Assembly: GCA_938010795.1 (NCBI GenBank)
Contig: CALLVB010000028.1
Coordinates: forward strand, 1-10,054
Source: Minisyncoccota bacterium
GTDB taxonomy: Bacteria; Patescibacteriota; Minisyncoccia; Phycocordibacterales; GCA-2747955
Length of the DNA: 10,054 nt
Direction: 5' to 3'
In this document: piece by piece, positions 1-5,371 of the stretch
Numbering within the stretch: the first letter of the stretch is position 1
Layout: each line of letters starts with the position of its first letter
Notes under the pieces: model-generated
Seen by the model: the letters and a program-made list of their open reading frames with translations, nothing else
The model's database searches: none
What the model was told of the DNA's origin: nothing
Position numbers and translations under genes: made by a program

Positions 1-2
1 CA

Positions 3-548
3 AAAAAAGTGATGACAGATTTTAACGGCGTGTTTCCAATAGAAGGGAGCGACCTGCGGTCGCTCCCCGGCATCGGTCCATATACTCAAGCAGCAATTGA
101 GGCATTTTCGTTTAATAAGCCGAGTGTTTTGGTAGAGACCAACATTCGGACAGTAGTGATTTATCATTTTTTTAAAAACAAACAAGAGGTATCAGAAAAG
201 GAAATTGAAGAAATACTTACAGCCTGTTACACACAAGGCACAAAAGCATATACAAATCCACGAGAATGGAATTGGGCCCTTATGGACTATGGAAGTCATT
301 TGAAAAAAGAGGTTGGGAATTTAAACAAGAAAAGTAAGACGTATACAAAACAGTCTAGGTTTGAAGGATCCAGGAGGCAGTTGCGTTCCGGAATACTAAA
401 GTTTATTTTAGAAAAAAAGACAGTTACCACTAAAGAAATTATCACCGCTTCTTTAGGTAAAAAGAAAAGTGACATACTTACTCTACTAGAAGAGCTTCAT
501 AAGGAAGGAATGGTGCGGGAGACAAAACAAGGGTGGGAAGTGCAGTAG
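3..548 (+). CDS. MutY-like A/G-specific adenine glycosylase (HhH-GPD), 5' end missing
   Basis: This is the C-terminal part of a helix-hairpin-helix DNA glycosylase. The reading frame is already open at the left edge, so the apparent GTG/ATG at 9-14 is probably internal. The hairpin motif SLPGIGPYTQAAI (about 14 residues in) has Tyr where endonuclease III has its catalytic Lys, which favours MutY, the enzyme that removes adenine mispaired with 8-oxoguanine. The following VETNIR segment aligns with the MutY ILDGNV segment that carries the catalytic Asp; here the residue is Glu (bases 135-137). After MDYGSHL, where MutY normally has four cluster cysteines, there are none, and no NUDIX-like domain follows. 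Instead about 55 residues resemble a winged helix (ILKFILEKKTVTTKEIITASLG). The gene ends 5 bases from a convergent gene with no visible terminator. Family assignment is fairly secure; substrate is inferred. Confidence 0.8.
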   Translation, partial: KKVMTDFNGVFPIEGSDLRSLPGIGPYTQAAIEAFSFNKPSVLVETNIRTVVIYHFFKNKQEVSEKEIEEILTACYTQGTKAYTNPREWNWALMDYGSHLKKEVGNLNKKSKTYTKQSRFEGSRRQLRSGILKFILEKKTVTTKEIITASLGKKKSDILTLLEELHKEGMVRETKQGWEVQ

Positions 549-553
549 TTGTT

Positions 554-1090
554 TTATTGCCAGTCAGCATCCATTTCTCTTTTTACATTATCATTGATTT
601 TGTCAAAGAATGACTTTTTTCGTTTTGGGAAGAACTGTGCTTTTAATTTTTTAATAATAATATAGAAAAGAATACATACCCACACTGCAAATACTTTAAA
701 GTTCCAGAACAACATAGTGACAAAGAACAGAAAGACGGCATAAAGTTTTTGAAGTCCAGTGCTTGATGTTGAAAATACTACCGTGCTATTACTAAGGATT
801 GGTGAGGTTGATTCGGTGTTTGAAATAGTGTCTGTACCAGATATCTCTCCAATGAGTGCAAGAGACTCATTAATACTCCATGTTTTTACTTCTGTCCTCC
901 ATATGTCCGCTCGATTTTCAAACGTGCTGTATTGGGTGCTTACTGTGCTCCAGATTGAATATGAGATATCTTGAATATGTTGGGGAATAAATAAGTCTAC
1001 TTTTTCATGTGCAAGTGTTTGATATTTTTCTTTATTGAGAGAGACCACAATCCCTCCAACAATTAGTAAGAATATAAGTAACTTTTTCAT
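554..1090 (-). CDS. Small membrane protein of unknown function
   Basis: I do not recognise this 178-residue protein. It starts MKKLLIFLLIVGGIVVSL, an N-terminal signal anchor or signal peptide without a lipobox cysteine. Residues about 20-112 are polar and Ser/Thr-rich (a run rich in S, T and N at 84-111) and are probably extracytoplasmic. A long hydrophobic stretch at 113-146 could be one long or two short membrane helices. It is followed by a strongly basic, presumably cytoplasmic tail (KKLKAQFFPKRKK) of about 30 residues. The start was chosen because a -10-like TACAAT ends 8 bases before the ATG and no Shine-Dalgarno is present. It is divergent from the tRNA-Ser gene and convergent with the glycosylase gene. 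Confidence is for the gene being real, not for any function. Confidence 0.75.
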   Translation of the reverse strand: MKKLLIFLLIVGGIVVSLNKEKYQTLAHEKVDLFIPQHIQDISYSIWSTVSTQYSTFENRADIWRTEVKTWSINESLALIGEISGTDTISNTESTSPILSNSTVVFSTSSTGLQKLYAVFLFFVTMLFWNFKVFAVWVCILFYIIIKKLKAQFFPKRKKSFFDKINDNVKREMDADWQ

Positions 1091-1098
1091 TATTAATC

Positions 1099-1104
1099 AT
1101 TGTA
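1099..1104 (-). promoter_or_regulatory. -10 box TACAAT for the small membrane protein gene
   Basis: On the minus strand CGC-TACAAT lies 8 bases before the ATG. Transcription would start at or one base before the start codon, giving a leaderless or near-leaderless mRNA. The GC before the box is shared with the rpiB, mraY and HIT promoters. No convincing -35 box. Confidence 0.45.
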
Positions 1105-1137
1105 GCGTATTTTAATATAGAAAAAAGAGTGGTGGTG

Positions 1138-1146
1138 TGGTATCCT
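1138..1146 (+). promoter_or_regulatory. Extended -10 (TGG-TATCCT) for tRNA-Ser
   Basis: TGG directly precedes TATCCT, and the box ends 10 bases before the mature tRNA 5' end, so a start near 1153 would give a very short 5' leader for RNase P. No good -35 box is visible. The call rests on spacing and the TGn extension. Confidence 0.4.
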
Positions 1147-1156
1147 TTCCGAACAC

Positions 1157-1243
1157 GGAGAGTTGCCAGAGTGGTTGAATGGGGCGCCCTGCTAAGGCGT
1201 TAGGCTCGCAAGAGTCTCGAGGGTTCGAATCCCTCACTCTCCG
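1157..1243 (+). tRNA. tRNA-Ser(GCU)
   Basis: An 87-base class II tRNA. The acceptor stem is GGAGAGT (1157-1163) with ACTCTCC (1236-1242) and discriminator G at 1243. The anticodon stem is GCGCC/GGCGT (1184-1188, 1196-1200) with loop CTGCTAA and anticodon GCT at 1191-1193, reading AGC/AGU serine codons. A long variable arm (1201-1218), as expected for tRNA-Ser, precedes the T arm GAGGG-TTCGAAT-CCCTC (1219-1235). The 3' CCA is not encoded (the next bases are CAA), so it must be added by CCA nucleotidyltransferase. Confidence 0.97.
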
Positions 1244-1252
1244 CAAAATACC

Positions 1253-1284
1253 AAAAGTCAGAGCGCATGCTCTGGCTTTTGTTG
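1253..1284 (+). terminator. Intrinsic terminator of the tRNA-Ser transcript
   Basis: AAAAGTCAGAGC pairs with GCTCTGGCTTTT around a GCAT loop, giving a 12-bp stem with one G-U pair, followed by a T-rich tail. It lies 10 bases after the tRNA. Confidence 0.85.
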
Positions 1285-1293
1285 TATTTAGGA

Positions 1294-1312
1294 GGAGAGT
1301 GAGGGATTCGAA
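1294..1312 (-). repeat. Inverted 19-base copy of the tRNA-Ser 3' end
   Basis: Read on the minus strand this is TTCGAATCCCTCACTCTCC, identical at 19 of 19 positions to tRNA bases 1224-1242 (T loop, T stem 3' side and acceptor 3' side). The match stops at both ends, and nothing resembling the tRNA 5' half is present, so it is a fragment and not a second tRNA. In RNA it could pair with the tRNA 3' end around the terminator hairpin. Confidence 0.8.
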
Positions 1313-1445
1313 AGACGGAGGCGGTACACAAGACGCGCGCCAGCGAGTCTAGAGACTCCTAGCCGAATCTTGTAATTTTTTGTTCATTAATAAAGGTTAA
1401 TGAAGCATGAACGATACAAAGTTTTTATTCACAAACAATAGAATC

Positions 1446-1459
1446 AATCCCTCACTCTC
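1446..1459 (+). repeat. Direct 14-base copy of the tRNA-Ser 3' end
   Basis: AATCCCTCACTCTC matches tRNA bases 1228-1241 exactly and in the same orientation. It lies 218 bases downstream of the original. It could be an attachment-site-like remnant of an insertion at the tRNA, but no integrase or element is present in the interval. Confidence 0.6.
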
Positions 1460-1600
1460 TACGAGATATGTATGAATGATAAGATATAGATATCCACGGG
1501 AAAACTTACAATACATAACAAACACAATAATGTGGATATTCAGTCTCAGTATGATGAATTTTAAAAGGTTTGTTGAGATGAGTAGAGGTCAGTAATATTT

Positions 1601-1609
1601 TGCTATACT
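1601..1609 (+). promoter_or_regulatory. Extended -10 (TGC-TATACT) for rpiB, leaderless
   Basis: TGC precedes TATACT, and exactly 6 bases separate the box from the ATG at 1616, which puts the expected transcription start on the A of the start codon. There is no Shine-Dalgarno and no well-spaced -35 box. Confidence 0.6.
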
Positions 1610-1615
1610 TTGCTC

Positions 1616-2131
1616 ATGAAAACTAAAATCTATTTAGCAACGGATCACGCAGGGTTTGCGTACAAGAACATCGTACGTGATTTGTTGGAGAGGGAATATG
1701 TCGAGACACATGAAATTATTGATTGTGGTTCATTTACGCACGATCCGGTAGATGATTATCCTCTATACATATCAAAAGCTGCTCAGGCTGTTTCACTCAA
1801 CCCCACAACAAGCAAAGCAATTATTTTTGGTGGTTCAGGACAGGGAGAAGCAATAGTGGCTAATAAGTATCCAGGAGTTCGAGCTACAGTCTATTATGGT
1901 GGTGAGACAGAGATTCTGACCTTGTCAAAGGAGCACAATAACGCAAACATCTTATCAATCGGTGCACGATTTGTATCAGAAGAGGTATTGGAAGAGGTGG
2001 TGCGTCTGTGGATTCAGACAGGTTTTTCGGGTACAGAGCGTCACGCGAGACGGATTAATCAAATCGATGAATTGGTTATCAAAAAGCGAAAAGAGAAAAA
2101 CTTTATACAGAAATTTATAAACAAGCTATAA
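1616..2131 (+). CDS. rpiB: Ribose-5-phosphate isomerase B
   Basis: Cytosolic RpiB/LacAB-family sugar isomerase, interconverting ribose 5-phosphate and ribulose 5-phosphate in the non-oxidative pentose phosphate pathway. The 172-residue protein opens with KIYLATDHAGF (Asp10 and His11 of the substrate pocket). It carries FGGSGQGEAIVANKYPGVRA (71-90) and KEHNNANILSIGAR (105-118). The usual active-site Cys (CGTGIG in enterobacterial enzymes) is missing. The GSGQGE form with Glu78 matches the actinobacterial type (GSGNGE in Mycobacterium), where Glu acts as the base. ERHARRI near the C-terminus fits phosphate binding. The ATG at 1616 is preferred over a TTG at 1610 because it begins the conserved strand and sits 6 bases after the -10 box. 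A lysine-rich tail of about 15 residues is not typical of the family. The stop codon overlaps the mraY promoter. Confidence 0.93.
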   Translation: MKTKIYLATDHAGFAYKNIVRDLLEREYVETHEIIDCGSFTHDPVDDYPLYISKAAQAVSLNPTTSKAIIFGGSGQGEAIVANKYPGVRATVYYGGETEILTLSKEHNNANILSIGARFVSEEVLEEVVRLWIQTGFSGTERHARRINQIDELVIKKRKEKNFIQKFINKL

Positions 2132-2132
2132 T
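2127..2132 (+). promoter_or_regulatory. Consensus -10 TATAAT for mraY, leaderless, overlapping the rpiB stop
   Basis: A perfect TATAAT preceded by GC contains the rpiB TAA stop (2129-2131) and ends 6 bases before the mraY ATG, the same spacing as at rpiB and the HIT gene. Transcription would start at the ATG, so no ribosome binding site is expected and none is seen. Confidence 0.6.
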
Positions 2133-2138
2133 ATTCTC

Positions 2139-3197
2139 ATGTTTGAACTACCCGCATTACAGATATTGTTTCCATGGCTCATTTCTTTTTTCTTAGGATT
2201 TTTACTCGCACCAATCGTTTTGAAATATCTTTTTAAGTTTAAGGTTTGGAAAAAGAAGTCAGGGAACGCTAAGGGAGTTGGAGGTCAGGGAGGGACTCCG
2301 ATTTTTAATGAGCTTCATAAAGACAGAGAGACAAATACTCCACGAATGGGTGGGTTGGTAATTGTACTCTCAGTATTACTAACTACACTATTTTTTTGGG
2401 TAGTTTCTTATGCGGTATCAGGTGGTCCGTCAGGGGACTTTGACTTTTTGTCACGATCACAAACGTGGTTACCACTGTTTGCATTTTTTGGAGGTGCTAC
2501 CTTAGGTTTTGCAGATGATATTACTCAGATCAAAGTTTCAGGGAAATGGGCAGGTGGTTTACCAATTATGTCACGAGTTATACCAACAATATTTTTTGCA
2601 TTGTTCTGTGCGTGGTGGTTTCACGCCAAATTAGGTATTTCAGAGGTTTACGTACCATTCTTAGGTCCGTTAGAGTTAGGTATGTTGTTCGTACCGTTTT
2701 TCGTAGCTGTTTTCGTAGCTGTGTTTGCAACTTCGAATATAGACGGACTTGATGGGTTGTCTGGAGGAATCATGTCGATCGTATTTGCGGCATATGGTTT
2801 CATTGCGTTCGCTCAGGGACAGACTGATATTGCAGCATTTTGTTTTGTTCTAGTTGGGGCGATTTTGGCTTTTCTTTGGTTTAATATTCCACCAGCTAAA
2901 TTTTATATGGGAGAGTCAGGGTACACAGCACTAGCGTACGCATTAGTAGTAGTGGCATTCATAACAAACACTGTCTTGTTGTTACCAATCATTGCATTTT
3001 GTTTATTTATGACTGAACTCACGACCATCATGCAGGTACTTTCAAAAAAGATTCGAGGTAAAAAGATTTTCTTGGTTGCACCAATCCATCATCATTTTGA
3101 AGCACTCGGGTATCCAGCACATAATGTCGTTATGCGTTATTGGATTGTGTCGATGGTATTTGCAGCACTTGGAGTTGTACTAGCGTTGCTTGGGTAA
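2139..3197 (+). CDS. mraY: Phospho-N-acetylmuramoyl-pentapeptide transferase (MraY)
   Basis: Polytopic membrane enzyme that transfers phospho-MurNAc-pentapeptide from UDP to undecaprenyl phosphate, making lipid I, the first membrane step of peptidoglycan synthesis. The 352 residues are mostly hydrophobic, with about ten membrane segments. Family motifs appear in order: NTPRMGG (66-72), GFADD (123-127, the DD pair that binds Mg and substrate), NIDGLDGLSGG (200-210), YMGESG (256-261) and APIHHHFEALG (314-324, the MraY-specific HHH). One position is unusual: the usual MGD(T/V)G is MGESG, so the Asp regarded as an essential metal ligand is Glu259 here. The cytoplasmic loop at about 36-62 is lysine-rich and somewhat long. 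It follows rpiB by 7 bases and is not in a cell-wall cluster within this window. Identity is secure. Confidence 0.95.
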   Translation: MFELPALQILFPWLISFFLGFLLAPIVLKYLFKFKVWKKKSGNAKGVGGQGGTPIFNELHKDRETNTPRMGGLVIVLSVLLTTLFFWVVSYAVSGGPSGDFDFLSRSQTWLPLFAFFGGATLGFADDITQIKVSGKWAGGLPIMSRVIPTIFFALFCAWWFHAKLGISEVYVPFLGPLELGMLFVPFFVAVFVAVFATSNIDGLDGLSGGIMSIVFAAYGFIAFAQGQTDIAAFCFVLVGAILAFLWFNIPPAKFYMGESGYTALAYALVVVAFITNTVLLLPIIAFCLFMTELTTIMQVLSKKIRGKKIFLVAPIHHHFEALGYPAHNVVMRYWIVSMVFAALGVVLALLG

Positions 3198-3198
3198 A

Positions 3199-3226
3199 TT
3201 GATTATTTCATAAAATATGCTTTAAT
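3199..3226 (+). promoter_or_regulatory. Promoter for the 87-residue gene (TTGATT-N16-TTTAAT)
   Basis: TTGATT (3199-3204) and TTTAAT (3221-3226), the latter with a TGC extension at 3218-3220, are spaced 16 bases apart. The expected start near 3233 leaves a leader of about 22 bases containing AGGAG (3243-3247), so unlike its neighbours this gene has a normal ribosome binding site. Confidence 0.45.
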
Positions 3227-3254
3227 ATATTTAAAGCTATTTAGGAGATACCAT

Positions 3255-3518
3255 ATGTCTGACATAAGTCGGAGTTCAATAATTCAAATTGATGGGAGAC
3301 AGGTCCAGTGGTTTGCTGGGGCCCTTAATCCAGATGGAACGATTAAGAGATTTACAGATGTAAAATTCGTCGATGATAATCCATTGCACGACAAGCCGTT
3401 CCATTTTGGTGATAAAGATGAATCGTTGGCAGAGCGTGGATTAGTACACCTTGCAAAAATGATGAGACTATTTGTGGGCGGGGGACATCATGAAGTGAGA
3501 ACCGCATTTGTGCCTTAA
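3255..3518 (+). CDS. Hypothetical 87-residue protein
   Basis: I do not recognise this protein. It is soluble in appearance, with no signal peptide or membrane segment. It begins MSDISRSSIIQIDGRQVQWF, has a central part rich in Asp and Phe (FTDVKFVDDNPLHDKPFHFGDKDE), and ends with a Gly/His stretch, VGGGHHEVRTAFVP. The start is supported by AGGAG 7 bases upstream. A plausible promoter lies in front and a strong terminator begins 12 bases after the stop, so it is probably an independently transcribed small gene. His, Asp and Glu are frequent enough to allow metal binding, but no known motif is seen. Confidence 0.75.
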   Translation: MSDISRSSIIQIDGRQVQWFAGALNPDGTIKRFTDVKFVDDNPLHDKPFHFGDKDESLAERGLVHLAKMMRLFVGGGHHEVRTAFVP

Positions 3519-3530
3519 TCATTAATTTTG

Positions 3531-3566
3531 AATAGCCCAACTTGCAAAACAAGTTGGGCTATTTTC
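3531..3566 (+). terminator. Strong intrinsic terminator after the 87-residue gene
   Basis: AATAGCCCAACTTG pairs perfectly over 14 bp with CAAGTTGGGCTATT around a CAAAA loop, with a short T run inside and after the 3' arm. It closes the rpiB-mraY-unknown block. The minus-strand reading also ends in T-rich sequence, so it may work in both directions. Confidence 0.85.
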
Positions 3567-3617
3567 CTACACAAACTTTTTATTTATAAAACCTCGACAT
3601 CTAAGAATTCCAATCAT
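3567..3617 (-). pseudogene. Relic of the tsaD 3' end
   Basis: Bases 3575-3617 match 6877-6919 inside intact tsaD at 36 of 43 positions without a gap, including an exact 18-base block (ACTTTTTATTTATAAAAC) and an exact 12-base block (AATTCCAATCAT). Read on the minus strand in the tsaD frame it gives MIGILRCRGFINKKFV then TAG, against MIGIAGYRRFINKKYP in TsaD. The fragment has the same orientation as tsaD and is offset by 3302 bases, with the ALS-ALDH operon between the copies. Weaker similarity with stop codons may extend to about 3655, but I cannot establish that by eye. It is too short to encode anything. Confidence 0.8.
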
Positions 3618-3671
3618 TATGATACTTTCTCAGATGTTTTCTTATTCCTTGCAAAATAAAATCCTATCTGG

Positions 3672-3703
3672 TACATTTATAAATGTAAAGAGTACTTTAC
3701 ATT
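3672..3703. promoter_or_regulatory. Overlapping palindromes upstream of the ALS-ALDH operon (candidate operator)
   Basis: TACATTTATAAATGTA (3672-3687) is a perfect 16-base palindrome. Its right half is reused in a second inverted repeat, AATGTAAAG-AGTA-CTTTACATT (3682-3703), a perfect 9-bp stem with a 4-base spacer. The site TACATT/AATGTA thus occurs three times, at 3672, 3682 and 3698, and ends 19 bases before the ATG. This fits a dimeric regulator or two mutually exclusive hairpins. Confidence 0.6.
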
Positions 3704-3709
3704 ATTATT

Positions 3710-3715
3710 TATCAT
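3710..3715 (+). promoter_or_regulatory. Possible -10 (TATCAT) for the ALS-ALDH operon
   Basis: TATCAT ends 7 bases before the ATG, again predicting a leaderless mRNA, and the palindromes would cover its upstream region. An alternative is TTGCAA (3649-3654) with TACATT (3672-3677) at a 17-base spacing, which would start transcription inside the palindromes. No Shine-Dalgarno is present. Confidence 0.35.
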
Positions 3716-3722
3716 TATTACT

Positions 3723-5369
3723 ATGAAAGCATCAGACTTATTTGTAAGAGCATTAGAGAATCAGGGAGTGGAATATGTTTTTGGAATACCGGGAGAAGAA
3801 AATTTGGATGTCTTAGAATCACTACGTACATCAAATATTCAACTAGTTGTTACCAGGCATGAACAGGCAGCGGGATTTATGGCTGCAACATATGGAAGAC
3901 TAACAGGTAAGACAGGAGTTTGTATTTCAACACTTGGCCCTGGTGCAACAAACTTTGCAACTTCAGCTGCATACGCACAGCTAGGGGCTATGCCTATGAT
4001 GATGATCACAGGGCAGAAACCTATCTTGTCTAGTAAGCAAGGGCGATTTCAAATTGTTGATATTGTTCAAATGATGAAACCAATGACAAAGTACGCAGAG
4101 CAAATAACTCATGGGAATAGAATCCCAACAATGCTCCACGAGGCATTTAGAATTGCAGAACAAGAGCGACCAGGAGCTGTGCATATTGAATTACCAGAAG
4201 ACATCGCCAGAGAAGATACGACAGCACAATTAATGAAAGATCATCCAGTACGGAGACCTATTGCTGAACAAAAAGCCATTGCAGAGCTCATAGATGCACT
4301 CGCGCAAGCGAAACACCCACTCATTGTTGTGGGAACAGGAGCAAACAGAAAACGTGTCTCAAACATGTTGACACAATTTGTTGAACAAACGGGCATTCCT
4401 GTTATTTCAACTCAAATGGGTAAGGGGGTAATTGATGAAACCCACGCGGGATATATTGGAACGGCAGCTCTTTCTGCGACAGACTATGTGCATAGAGCAA
4501 TAGATATTGCTGACTTAATTATTAATATTGGACATGATGTTATTGAAAAACCACCATTCTTCATGAAACACGATGATGGAAAGACGGTAGTGCACCTCAA
4601 CTTCAAACCTGCAGATATTGACGAGGTATATTTTCCGCATGTGGAAGTAGTGGGTGATATTGCGAACGCATTATGGCAAACCAAAGAAGCTCTTGGAGAA
4701 GAAAAATATAATTGGGATTTTGAAGGGTTGTACGCAGTTCGTGATTTGGTACGTGAAAAGATTTTGGAAAAGGCAGATGATGGAAGTTTTCCAATAAAGC
4801 CACAGCGATATGTTGCTGATATTAGAAAGGTAATGGACAAGGAGGATATTCTTGCTCTTGATAATGGAATGTACAAGTTGTGGTTTGCACGTAACTATCA
4901 AGCAATGGCACCGAATACTGTACTGGTTGATAATGCACTAGCAACAATGGGTGCAGGACTACCATCCGCAATGATGGCAAAGATGGTACATCCAGACCGA
5001 AAGGTTCTTGCTGTTGTTGGAGATGGTGGATTTATGATGAATTCACAGGAGTTAGAAACAGCTGTTCGTTTAGGGTTGGATCTTGTGGTGGTGATTTTGA
5101 ACAATAGTACATACGGTATGATTAAATGGAAACAAGAGGCTGATAATTTTGACGATTTTGGGTTAGACTTTGGTAATCCCGATTTTGTGAAATACGCAGA
5201 ATCATATGGTGCGACAGGGCATAACGTAGAGAGTGCTGATGCACTGATCCCAACCCTTGAACAGGCATTTGCAGCGGGTGGTGTGCATATAGTTAATGTG
5301 CCTATCGATGACAGTGAACATATTGCTGTGCTTACAAAAGAATTACAAGCCGAAAATAATACTAATTAA
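3723..5369 (+). CDS. Acetolactate synthase-like ThDP-dependent enzyme (catabolic type)
   Basis: A 548-residue thiamine-diphosphate enzyme with the full three-domain layout: Pyr domain (about 1-165), central domain (about 185-320) and PP domain (about 365-535). FGIPGEENLD and TRHEQAAGFMA place the catalytic Glu at residue 47. GDGG (433-436) through N460-N461 forms the GDG-N metal/ThDP motif. The FAD-linked RFDDR motif of biosynthetic acetohydroxyacid synthase is absent; INIGHDVIEKPPFF stands there, as in catabolic AlsS/BudB, which is FAD-independent and joins two pyruvates into acetolactate. SQELETAVRLGLDL and DFGNPDFVKYAESYGATG also resemble that group. There is no regulatory small subunit, reductoisomerase or acetolactate decarboxylase nearby. 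The aldehyde dehydrogenase two bases downstream suggests the enzyme may release or handle an aldehyde. Family is certain; the reaction is inferred. Confidence 0.88.
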   Translation: MKASDLFVRALENQGVEYVFGIPGEENLDVLESLRTSNIQLVVTRHEQAAGFMAATYGRLTGKTGVCISTLGPGATNFATSAAYAQLGAMPMMMITGQKPILSSKQGRFQIVDIVQMMKPMTKYAEQITHGNRIPTMLHEAFRIAEQERPGAVHIELPEDIAREDTTAQLMKDHPVRRPIAEQKAIAELIDALAQAKHPLIVVGTGANRKRVSNMLTQFVEQTGIPVISTQMGKGVIDETHAGYIGTAALSATDYVHRAIDIADLIINIGHDVIEKPPFFMKHDDGKTVVHLNFKPADIDEVYFPHVEVVGDIANALWQTKEALGEEKYNWDFEGLYAVRDLVREKILEKADDGSFPIKPQRYVADIRKVMDKEDILALDNGMYKLWFARNYQAMAPNTVLVDNALATMGAGLPSAMMAKMVHPDRKVLAVVGDGGFMMNSQELETAVRLGLDLVVVILNNSTYGMIKWKQEADNFDDFGLDFGNPDFVKYAESYGATGHNVESADALIPTLEQAFAAGGVHIVNVPIDDSEHIAVLTKELQAENNTN

Positions 5370-5371
5370 TT

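Larger units (their letters stand above)
1281..1609. other. Gene-free 330-base stretch with tRNA-derived repeats and a foldable GC-rich block
   Basis: No plausible coding frame was found. The first about 90 bases are clearly more GC-rich than the surroundings and hold nested complementary segments. GATTCG (1305-1310) can pair with CGAATC (1364-1369), and GAGTC-TAGA-GACTC (1345-1358) forms a small hairpin. A six-T run follows at 1376-1381. The rest is AT-rich, with an inverted repeat ATATCCAC/GTGGATAT (1490-1497, 1532-1539) and the rpiB promoter at its right end. Confidence 0.6.

Noticed and set aside
1294..1380. A second, minus-strand tRNA-Ser gene
   Set aside because: Only the T-arm/acceptor 3' part matches; no acceptor 5' strand, D arm or anticodon arm can be folded on the minus strand.
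1490..1539. Replication origin based on DnaA-like boxes
   Set aside because: Only two imperfect sites, no dnaA or dnaN nearby, and no box cluster.
1610..1615. TTG at 1610 as the rpiB start
   Set aside because: It would add only two residues before the conserved MKTKIYLATDHAG and would lie upstream of the predicted transcription start; the ATG at 1616 is better.
3352..3552. 66-codon minus-strand frame opposite the 87-residue gene
   Set aside because: It begins inside the terminator hairpin, has no initiation signals, and lies opposite a gene with a good RBS and promoter.
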